DNA of 64,000 bases, from positions 868,001 through 932,000 of the forward strand of contig CBDCEM010000002.1 of the NCBI GenBank assembly GCA_965215825.1. The letters run 5' to 3'. The notes under the pieces were generated by a model. That model saw only the letters and a program-made list of their open reading frames with translations, did no database searches and had not been told where the DNA came from. Both the position numbers and the translations under genes were made by a program. The DNA is from JAWPMT01 sp965215825. GTDB lineage: Bacteria; Bacteroidota; Bacteroidia; Cytophagales; Cyclobacteriaceae. Below, in pieces: positions 10,825 through 18,518 of the stretch. Every line of letters starts with the position of its first letter. Position 1 is the stretch's first letter.

Positions 10825-12293
10825 TGAAGACGTTTAACAGAATATTAGTTTCAGTTACCATTTTGACCTTCGGTTCCTGTGGGTTTTTGGACGAACAACC
10901 TGATAATCGGGTGGAACTGGATAACCTTGAGAAAGCTGCTCAGCTTTTGGTGAGTGGGTACTCTGTTGCCAGTCCCAACTTTACGGATTGGATGACAGAT
11001 GATGCGGTTTGGACTTTAGGGACCAACATCCGATTGGAACATGAGCAGATTTTCCAGTGGGAGGAAGTTGCCGCGGGTGGTCCCACGGTACTGGACACAC
11101 CTGATTTCTATTGGTTCGAAACCTACAATGCCATCGCTCATGCCAATGAGGTGTTGCAGATTCTTGACGGGTTACCTGTTGAGACCCCCGAAGATGAGGC
11201 GCGAAAAGATGCCATTGAAGCGGAGGCGTTATTGATTAGGGCCTATGGACATTTTATGCTGGTCAATATGTTTGGAGAACATTTCGATGTTCAATCCTCA
11301 GGTAGTGATGATGGCGTACCCTATATAAAAGATCCGGAAACGGAGTTTTTGGTGGGCTATGAAAGAGAGTCCGTTCGAAAAGTTTATAATGAGATCGAAG
11401 ATGATTTGCTGAAAGGCCTTAGGCTAGTTGATGATTCTTTCTACGCCAATTCTGGTAAATACCACTTCACCCGAAATGCCGCTTTGGCCTTTGCTACCCG
11501 GTTTTACCTGTATCAAAGAGATTACAATGAAGTAATTCGATATGCTGATCAAATGTTAGGTGCCAATCCCGCTGCATTTGTTCGCGACCTCACAGCCGAT
11601 CACTTCAGAAATGCGTCATCTTCAGTGACGGAATACCCAAGACTTTACTCTTCGCCTGATGAAGGCGGAAATTTGTTGTTGATGAGAAAAATATCTCTTG
11701 TACAGCGCCTTGATTTTGCTTTTGGCGTAGATCGAAATGACTATTCGGGTCTCTTCAATTTAAACCCATTTGCGAATACAGTTACAGATCGTCGAGAAAA
11801 CCCTGCTTTCGTAAAAGGTGAAAATGCCCTTTATCCTGTTAGGTATCAATCCCTTTTTGAAAGAGCCAGCCTGAATGCCAATGTTGGTTTCCCTTACTAC
11901 ATCCACATGGCTTTTACCGGAGAGGAAGTTCTATTGAACCGGGCAGAAGCAAAATCGATAACCGGAGATGACCTGGGGGCACTTGAAGACCTGCAGATTT
12001 TGATTAACAACAGGTATGATGGGGGAGACATTACGCTTTCACTGGAGTCCCTGAATAATCTTTTCAGGACCAATGATGATTTCCTGAATGTGATCAATTA
12101 TATCATCGTAGAGCGTCAGAAGGAATTTCTGATGCAAGGAATGCGGTGGTTCGATTTGAAAAGGTTTGGTTTTTCGGTACAGCATGATTCACCTTCTGGT
12201 ACGGACTTGCTGACAGCCGATGACCTGAGAAAGGTTTTACAAATTCCTGAATCAGCACAAGAAGTAGGAGGACTAGAAGCTAATCCAAGATAA
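10824..12293 (+). CDS. SusD/RagB-family substrate-binding lipoprotein
   Basis: This is a lipoprotein of about 489 residues (Cys19 in FGSCGF) that binds substrate at the cell surface as the lid of the SusC channel. SusD hallmarks are the early EEQPDNR-like stretch (LDEQPDNRVEL), NEVLQIL and AEALLIRAYGHFMLVNMFGEHF in the helical TPR-like core. Near the C-terminus are the signature segments VLLNRAEAKSITGD and RQKEFLMQGMRWFDLKRFG. I chose the ATG at 10824, which overlaps the SusC stop (TGATG); a TTG three bases earlier is possible. The HExxH lipoprotein follows after about six bases, supporting one transcript. Confidence 0.93.
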   Translation: MKTFNRILVSVTILTFGSCGFLDEQPDNRVELDNLEKAAQLLVSGYSVASPNFTDWMTDDAVWTLGTNIRLEHEQIFQWEEVAAGGPTVLDTPDFYWFETYNAIAHANEVLQILDGLPVETPEDEARKDAIEAEALLIRAYGHFMLVNMFGEHFDVQSSGSDDGVPYIKDPETEFLVGYERESVRKVYNEIEDDLLKGLRLVDDSFYANSGKYHFTRNAALAFATRFYLYQRDYNEVIRYADQMLGANPAAFVRDLTADHFRNASSSVTEYPRLYSSPDEGGNLLLMRKISLVQRLDFAFGVDRNDYSGLFNLNPFANTVTDRRENPAFVKGENALYPVRYQSLFERASLNANVGFPYYIHMAFTGEEVLLNRAEAKSITGDDLGALEDLQILINNRYDGGDITLSLESLNNLFRTNDDFLNVINYIIVERQKEFLMQGMRWFDLKRFGFSVQHDSPSGTDLLTADDLRKVLQIPESAQEVGGLEANPR

Positions 12294-12299
12294 GAGACG

Positions 12300-13172
12300 A
12301 TGATGAAAAAAGTGGTGGAAAAGTTTTTAATGGTTGCGGTACTTGGGTTCGCTTTGAGCGCTTGCTATCCTTCAGAAGAACTCAGCGTTCCAGTCAATGA
12401 GCCTGATACCGGCTTGGACTCAGAACTTGATGTTTACATCGATCAAAATTTCACGCAGGAGTACGGCATGGCCATACGATACAAGTTTGTCGATAACTAC
12501 GTAAGCCCTACTGAACGTGTGACGCCTCCAAGAATTGAAGCCGTGCGACCCATGTTAGACTTCATTGAAGAATTCTGGATCAACCCTTATCTGGAAGTCC
12601 CTAACGGCGAAGATTTTTTCAGAAATCATGTACCCGCAGAGATTGTCTTTCTGGGAGGGTTAATATTTAACAATGATGGAACAGTAACTCTGGGGACGGC
12701 AGATGCCGGAGCCCAAATTACTTTCACCAACGTAAACGCTGTAGATCCAACAGACCTTGAATGGAGAGACCTGCAATTAAGAACGGTCTACCATGAATTT
12801 GCTCATTCGGTTCATCAACGGTATAAGCTTCCAAATGCATTTGAAACTTTTACAGCCACGGGTTATACAAGCGCAGGTGCCTGGTTTACATTGAATGATC
12901 AGCAAGCACTTGGCAGAGGCTTCGTTTCTCCCTATGCAACCAGTTCTCCTAATGAAGATTTTGCGGAGACTGTTGCTTTTTTCTTTTTCGATCCTGATTT
13001 TAACTCAAATTTCATCGAATTGATTCCTGATTGTGAGGAAGGCGACTGCACCATTGAGAATGAAGGACGAACGTCTATTTCCATAAAACTTGCCGCGATA
13101 GATGATCATTATGAGCGGGTAACCGGAGTATCACTGGGAGCATTAAGAGACGCTATTCAAAGCAGACTTTAG
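12300..13172 (+). CDS. Putative zinc-binding metallopeptidase lipoprotein (Mx1-like)
   Basis: This 290-residue lipoprotein has a signal peptide ending in LSAC-YPS (Cys22). A zincin motif, HEFAH, lies at residues 165-169 in RTVYHEFAHSVHQR, and a downstream SPNEDFAETVAFFF may supply the third zinc ligand. This pattern matches the putative zinc-binding metallopeptidase family that commonly sits beside SusC/SusD and DUF4302 genes in Bacteroidota. It probably works on the cell surface or in the periplasm, processing peptide substrate for the neighbouring transporter (inference). Two adjacent ATGs (12300, 12303) can serve as start. The DUF4302 gene begins almost directly after its stop. Confidence 0.85.
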   Translation: MMKKVVEKFLMVAVLGFALSACYPSEELSVPVNEPDTGLDSELDVYIDQNFTQEYGMAIRYKFVDNYVSPTERVTPPRIEAVRPMLDFIEEFWINPYLEVPNGEDFFRNHVPAEIVFLGGLIFNNDGTVTLGTADAGAQITFTNVNAVDPTDLEWRDLQLRTVYHEFAHSVHQRYKLPNAFETFTATGYTSAGAWFTLNDQQALGRGFVSPYATSSPNEDFAETVAFFFFDPDFNSNFIELIPDCEEGDCTIENEGRTSISIKLAAIDDHYERVTGVSLGALRDAIQSRL

Positions 13173-13173
13173 T

Positions 13174-14550
13174 ATGAGAAGATTACATCCATTTTTATGG
13201 CTCGTATTGGTTCTTGGATGCCAGTTCAATGACGACCCCAAACTACCTCCAGTGGAGGAGCGGGTGGCAGAAGCCATTGAAGAAATGGAAGACCTCCTGG
13301 TTGCACCTGCCAATGGATGGCGCATTGATTACCGACCCAATAATTTAGGTGGAGATTACCTGATCCTTTTAGATTTTGACCGACAGGGCAATGTTCATAT
13401 TCAGTCAGATGTACCAGCCAACGATGGGGAGTTCAGAGACCACATTGTCTCTTACAGGATTGACGTTGGATCAGGAGTGGAGTTGATTCTTGAGACTTAT
13501 GGTGTTTTTCACTTCCTCTTCGAACTCAATGAAACATCATTCGGCGGAGAGTTTGAATTTATCTTTTCCGAGGAATTGAACGGAGACCTGATTTTTGATA
13601 GTAAATCAGACGGCTCTGTGATCACTTTTCAACCTGCAGCAAGCAACGATTCAGACCTGATCTCTACTGAAGCCTTGACACTTTTGGAACAAGGTGTTTT
13701 CAGACGCCAGAATTTAGCCGGTGCGGGAAATTTTGTTCAATACAACATGTATTTGGAAGACATTGACGCAACGGTCTCCATGTCTATGGACCTGGACTTA
13801 AGAAGGTTGAATATCCAGGGAATTGCTTCTGGTCAAACCATCAATGATGTTCTGACCAACACAAATCGCCAATTGATCGATCATGGAAGCGTTTTTGCCA
13901 TCCGAGAGGAAGCGCTTGTACTTGAGCAATCCCGGTCCATTTCCTTTGGCGGAAGCCAAATCACGTTCGATCGCATTCCAATCCAAAACTTCGGTAAAGA
14001 TGTTGATAGTTTTTGTGCGGGCCAGATAGACTCTCTGGTTACTTTCAGCAGTTCAAATGCCCCTGGTTTGGGCAACTTCACATTGACAAGTTCTGTAGCT
14101 GCAACACATTCCAATTTTACGGAAGGATCATTTGCCAGCGTGAATGCCGGCGTTATTTTTGATGAAAATGATGAATCGATCTTCGAGTCAGTTGAGGAAT
14201 TATTACCTGACGTTGTAGCGTTTCAGGTCTACAATGGATTAGTATTGAATGATGGAAGTGTCCTAAGGGCCTTGGGTTGGGTGACTATCGATGAGTTGAA
14301 TAACGTAGAATTTATTCTCCGTGAGTTTGAAATTGAACAACAAGGCAACTTCGCCACTATCAATTTACTGGACACTTATTTCAGACAGGACCAATTGACT
14401 CAGAATCAAATGGATGCAGTAACCAGTCTCTCTGACCTGGTTTTTGCGGACAATCAAATTTACCTGATGGAAGCACTAACCATCAATGGATTGATTGAAT
14501 TCTATAATCCTTGTAATCGCTATAAGGGATTTCTGCTATTGGACCTTTAA
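13174..14550 (+). CDS. DUF4302 family lipoprotein
   Basis: This 458-residue lipoprotein (Cys16 in VLGCQFND) has the DUF4302 look: EERVAEAIEEMEDLLVAP followed by NGWRIDYRPN, GGDYLILLDFD and a long beta-rich body. No enzyme motif is visible. It is the last gene of the SusC-SusD-metallopeptidase cluster, where DUF4302 proteins are usually found, so it is probably a surface accessory binding protein of that transporter (inference). Its stop overlaps by four bases the stop of the convergent esterase gene, leaving no room for a conventional terminator between the two operons. Confidence 0.8.
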   Translation: MRRLHPFLWLVLVLGCQFNDDPKLPPVEERVAEAIEEMEDLLVAPANGWRIDYRPNNLGGDYLILLDFDRQGNVHIQSDVPANDGEFRDHIVSYRIDVGSGVELILETYGVFHFLFELNETSFGGEFEFIFSEELNGDLIFDSKSDGSVITFQPAASNDSDLISTEALTLLEQGVFRRQNLAGAGNFVQYNMYLEDIDATVSMSMDLDLRRLNIQGIASGQTINDVLTNTNRQLIDHGSVFAIREEALVLEQSRSISFGGSQITFDRIPIQNFGKDVDSFCAGQIDSLVTFSSSNAPGLGNFTLTSSVAATHSNFTEGSFASVNAGVIFDENDESIFESVEELLPDVVAFQVYNGLVLNDGSVLRALGWVTIDELNNVEFILREFEIEQQGNFATINLLDTYFRQDQLTQNQMDAVTSLSDLVFADNQIYLMEALTINGLIEFYNPCNRYKGFLLLDL

Positions 14551-15365
14551 TCTCTTAACAATTCCATTCCCAGAATAAAAGTCGGCAGAAAAAGCGAGTT
14601 GTGCGTTTCGTTTTCGTAGAGCTGATATTGAAGTTCAATCTTAGGATGGTCCTTCAATACTTCGATCATTTCTTCAATTTTTGACTTGTGAAACTCAGGT
14701 ACCGGCTGGTAACCAATCAGTACTTTCACTTTTTCTCGCTTGGGTATGCCCTGGCGGATTTTCCGGGTCACTTCACCGTCCCCCCACCAGATGGAAGGGT
14801 CATAAATGTGCAGCGACTCAAACGGATGATCCATGGATAACAGGTAACCTGCGAAGTAGCCTCCCAGAGAATGACCGACCAATGTATTGTTTCCATTTGT
14901 GGCATATGCGGCCTCAATTGCGGGCATCAATTCCTTTGTCAGATAGTGGTAAAACTCCATGGCACCTCCTGCATTTTTTGCATTGTACCAGGTAGAATCA
15001 ACAGGATCGCCATCATATTCCATTCTGGATTGTGAGAACGTAAGTTCCCGAGACCTTTTGACCTTCCATTCCACATGCGGAATGCCCACAATGATGTGTT
15101 TGGGGATTTTTCCGTTGGCGGAATAATCGAATTCTACATTGCGAATCAGGTCGAATCGCCATTCTGCATCGAAAACGTAAATGACTGAATAGTTAGAAGT
15201 GTCGGAGTAACCATAAGGAAGACTGACCCAATGTTCTCTTGCTTCTTCTAAATAAGACGATTGGATACGATGTTTCTTAAAAAGAAATGTGGCCGTATCT
15301 ATTTGGGCATAGCTTTGCGAAACCACCAACAAAGCGATAGACAGTATACTTATTCTGAAGTTCAT
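14547..15365 (-). CDS. Secreted alpha/beta-hydrolase-fold esterase (esterase D-like)
   Basis: This 272-residue protein has a signal peptide ending near SQSYAQ. It shows the esterase D/PF00756 pattern: YVFDAEWRFDL after the first core strand, the nucleophile elbow GHSLGG with Ser166, and a probable catalytic His in NETHNS near the C-terminus. It may hydrolyse acyl esters in the periplasm; the true substrate is not readable. The start overlaps ispF as ATGA (15362-15365), so it is the last gene of the hydrolase operon read from about 20.96 kb downward. Confidence 0.85.
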   Translation of the reverse strand: MNFRISILSIALLVVSQSYAQIDTATFLFKKHRIQSSYLEEAREHWVSLPYGYSDTSNYSVIYVFDAEWRFDLIRNVEFDYSANGKIPKHIIVGIPHVEWKVKRSRELTFSQSRMEYDGDPVDSTWYNAKNAGGAMEFYHYLTKELMPAIEAAYATNGNNTLVGHSLGGYFAGYLLSMDHPFESLHIYDPSIWWGDGEVTRKIRQGIPKREKVKVLIGYQPVPEFHKSKIEEMIEVLKDHPKIELQYQLYENETHNSLFLPTFILGMELLRD

Positions 15366-15847
15366 TTTTTATAGATGAGCGCAACAGCATGCGCGGATAC
15401 ACCTTCTTTGGTGCCCACAAATCCCAATTTTTCGGTCGTAGTTGCTTTTACGGAGACATCCTCGATAGATAGGTCCATGACCTCTGCAAGACAGGTTTTC
15501 ATTGTTTCGATATATGGAGCAATCTTAGGAGCTTGGAGGCAAACGGTCGCATCGATGTTTCCAATGGCATAACCGCCCTCATCCAAAAGCTTTACGACAT
15601 CCTTCAAAAGGATTTTACTGTCAATGCCTTTGAATTGTGGGTCAGTATCGGAAAAATGATATCCAATATCTCTCATATTGGCAGCGCCTAAAAGTGCATC
15701 ACATACAACATGGATCAGCACGTCGGCATCAGAATGTCCATAAGCCCCATGAGTATGGTCAATTTGAATGCCCCCAAGCCAGAAAGGAACGCCTTCTGCC
15801 AAACGGTGTACATCGTACCCGTAGCCAATTCTGATATTAGGTTTCAT
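15362..15847 (-). CDS. ispF: 2-C-methyl-D-erythritol 2,4-cyclodiphosphate synthase
   Basis: At 161 residues this has the normal IspF length and all key motifs: GYDVHRL with metal ligands Asp12 and His14, GHSDADVLIHVVCDALLGA with His46, DIGYHFSDTDPQFKG, and the C-terminal KATTTEKLGFVGTKEG. It converts CDP-methylerythritol phosphate to the cyclic diphosphate in the cytoplasmic MEP isoprenoid pathway. It is sandwiched between an M16 peptidase (TGATG overlap at 15847) and a secreted esterase (ATGA overlap). A core biosynthetic gene is therefore transcribed with hydrolases. Confidence 0.97.
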   Translation of the reverse strand: MKPNIRIGYGYDVHRLAEGVPFWLGGIQIDHTHGAYGHSDADVLIHVVCDALLGAANMRDIGYHFSDTDPQFKGIDSKILLKDVVKLLDEGGYAIGNIDATVCLQAPKIAPYIETMKTCLAEVMDLSIEDVSVKATTTEKLGFVGTKEGVSAHAVALIYKK

Positions 15848-17085
15848 CAGTTTGCTTTTTGATAATGTAAAGTGTTGGTATTCTCTTCTCTTAATATTTC
15901 TTGTGCCAGGTCAAGTAAGTCATTCTTATTTACTGTCCTGACAGATTCCAGGTCTTTGTTGATGAGGTCTGGGTCACCGAGAAAGGCGCTGAAGGCCAAA
16001 CCTACTGCCCGGTTTAAGAGTTCAACTTCCCCGAAAGCAATGGATGATTCGGCCTGGTTTTTCACACTCGCTACTGCTTCATCACTGACGTGTCCAGCCA
16101 TAAGGTTTTGAATGACTTGATTCAATCCGTCTTCCGCCTGGTTGAAAGAGGTTTCATCTTTTAGTTTTCCTTCTATGACCAATAGTCCGGGATCAGCACT
16201 GCCTAATACATAAGACGAGATGGAATGGAACAATTGCTTATCATTGACCAGGTCCCGGTAAAGTGCAGAAGATTTTCCTCTTCCCAGCAGGTCACTTAAC
16301 AAATCTGAGGTGTGATATTTTGGACTCATCCTGCCAGGCATATGAAAGGCCTTATATAGCACATTCGTTGGAACATCCGCTTCAATATCAGTCATCCGGT
16401 GCTCCCGCTGTTCGGGTTCGTGAGGAAGGCTTTTATTGCCTAATGCTATCGGTGCGATTGGCCCGAACCACTTTTCAGTTAAGCGTTTTGCTTCTTTTAC
16501 AGTGATACCGCCAGCAAGGACGAGAGTAGCATTATTTGGACCGTAAAACCTGCCAAAGAAGTCTTTCACATCTTCCATTGTGGCCTTCTCAATGTGACTG
16601 ATCTCACGGCCGATTGTGGCCCAACGATAGGGATGCTTTTTGTAGGCCAGAGGGCGAAGTTTTAACCAGGCGTCACCATAGGGTTGATTCAAATAACGTT
16701 CTTTAAACTCCTCGATTACCACACTGCGTTGAACCTCCAGTACTTCAGGATCAAAGGACAGACTGAGCATCCGATCAGATTCCAGCCAAAAAGCAGTCTC
16801 TACATTGGTAGATGGGATGGTGGTGTAGTAATTGGTGATGTCGTTGCTGGTAAAAGCATTATTGTCTCCACCTACTGCTTGTAGTGGTTCATCAAAACTA
16901 GGAATGTGCTTAGATCCTCCAAACATTAAATGTTCGAAAAGGTGAGCAAAACCAGTTCTTTCCGGGCTTTCATTTCGTGCGCCGACATGATAAAGAATGT
17001 TCAGGCATACCTGCATGGAATTTGGGTCCTCATGCACAATGACTTGCAACCCATTCTCTAGCCTAAACTCCTCGAATTTGATCAT
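15847..17085 (-). CDS. M16 family zinc peptidase
   Basis: This 412-residue protein has the inverted zinc motif HLFEH (residues 48-52 in GFAHLFEHLMFGGS), and the distal glutamate is probably in SVVIEEFKERY. ARNESPERTG and DITNYYTTIP are typical of the M16 N-terminal half. No signal peptide is visible, so it may be cytoplasmic or periplasm-associated through another route. M16B proteins often come as an active/inactive pair; here there is a single gene of single-chain length. It overlaps ispF by one base and follows the amidohydrolase after about 60 bases. Confidence 0.9.
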   Translation of the reverse strand: MIKFEEFRLENGLQVIVHEDPNSMQVCLNILYHVGARNESPERTGFAHLFEHLMFGGSKHIPSFDEPLQAVGGDNNAFTSNDITNYYTTIPSTNVETAFWLESDRMLSLSFDPEVLEVQRSVVIEEFKERYLNQPYGDAWLKLRPLAYKKHPYRWATIGREISHIEKATMEDVKDFFGRFYGPNNATLVLAGGITVKEAKRLTEKWFGPIAPIALGNKSLPHEPEQREHRMTDIEADVPTNVLYKAFHMPGRMSPKYHTSDLLSDLLGRGKSSALYRDLVNDKQLFHSISSYVLGSADPGLLVIEGKLKDETSFNQAEDGLNQVIQNLMAGHVSDEAVASVKNQAESSIAFGEVELLNRAVGLAFSAFLGDPDLINKDLESVRTVNKNDLLDLAQEILREENTNTLHYQKAN

Positions 17086-17145
17086 GGCTGCAAAGGTATA
17101 CAGGATGACTATGCCTCAGAGGAGTAACGTAGAGAATTTGGAGGC

Positions 17146-18518
17146 TTACAATTCTTTGAACCGTTCTGCAATCTTTGCGAGCTCCTTCTCAATGAATTCC
17201 CTACTGAGCCATTGCCCGTTGACCATGACTCCATAGGGAGTTTTCACATGGGTGATATCCTCCAGGGGGTTGCCATCAAGCAAGACAAAATTGGCGATAA
17301 AGCCCTTCTTTATTTGCCCCATTTCATTTTCTCTACCGAAGTATTTTGCGGGGTTTATGGTCCCGGAGCGCAGAATTTCCAAATTTGAAAGCCCTGATCG
17401 TGACATACCCGCCATCTCATGATGGATAGAGAATCCAGGGACATTGAAGACTTGCGGCGCATCTGAACCGAGTAGTAGTCCATGCCCGGATTTATTCAAT
17501 TGTTTAATAAGGCTCCTCCTGATTTCAATGAATTGCTCCCATTGTTCCTGGGTGAAATCACTTTGACTCAACACATTCTTTTTGTTTCGAACCCAGGAAG
17601 CCACGGTACTTGCGGGCATGTATTGCATTTCAGGCTCATTCCCGATTTGGTCCGCATCTGTCGGAGAAAACCATCTTTCGAATAAGCTTTGAGTTGGTAC
17701 GACCCAAACCTTGTTGTCTTTACTAAGAGTAACCAATTCTGCAATTGCCCGGGTGTCGGCTTTGAGGTGAAATTGAAGCCAAAAAATCCATTTGCATTTG
17801 GGTCCACTTCTTCGGAAACAAGACCTTCCAAAAAACCATCTACATGATCAATAGAAGCGTAACCTGAGTTCATGGCGTGTCTCACGCCCACGTCTACGGA
17901 TACGTGCCCGGCGTAGGGAATCCCTACTTCTTTCGCGGTGGCTACAATTTCGTCGAACACTTCGAGTCGCAACCCTGGATGCAATTTCAGGAAATCGTAT
18001 CCAGCTTCTTTTTGTGCTCTTACTTTGGTTCGGGCTTGTTCCACAGATTTCACAGAATTGCCGTTCATGGAGGGCCCAGAGGTGATGATTTCGGGTCCGA
18101 GTACTTCTTTATCTTCGATTTGTGCCCTCAGATCCAAGTGGCTTGGATGTCCTAACATACCTCTGATGGTGGTAATGCCATTAGAAAGGTAGAGGAACAA
18201 AACCTCGTTGGTAATATCACTCCCTGGAGCCGGTTGAGGAATATGTGCATGCATTTCCGCCAATCCGGGGATCACATATTTGCCTTTAGCGCTCATGTAT
18301 TTGCTAATATCATAAGCCGGAGCGCCTGAAAACACATCGGCAATTTTGCCATTTCTCACAATAAGTGTCTGGTTGGAAAGGATTTCTCCCGTAACCACAT
18401 CCACTACGTTTACCTCAGTAATCGCATAGAATTTTTCCCGTAAGACCTCTGGGTTTTGGGCGAGGACTGCCAATGTCGTTGCAATCAGCAGTCCGCTCAA
18501 AAAAGACTTAATAGCCAT
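17146..18518 (-). pseudogene. Secreted imidazolonepropionase-like amidohydrolase, frameshifted near 17762
   Basis: The N-terminal part starts at the ATG at 18518 with a signal peptide (MAIKSFLSGLLIATTLAVLAQ). It contains IRNGKI-like and PGLAEMHAHIPQP (HxH metal ligands) and a likely catalytic-core GHVSVD. Its natural frame ends in nonsense sequence after FNFTSK. The neighbouring frame picks up exactly there as ADTRAIAELVTLSKDNK and continues through LLLGSDAPQ (late Asp ligand), GTINPAKYFG and the C-terminal GFIANFVLLDGNPLEDI strand to 17146. One missing base in CAAAGCC near 17762 explains both. Family members act on cyclic amides or peptides; substrate unknown here. The start overlaps the upstream protease gene by 11 bases. 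It is either a real frameshift or a consensus error. Confidence 0.85.
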
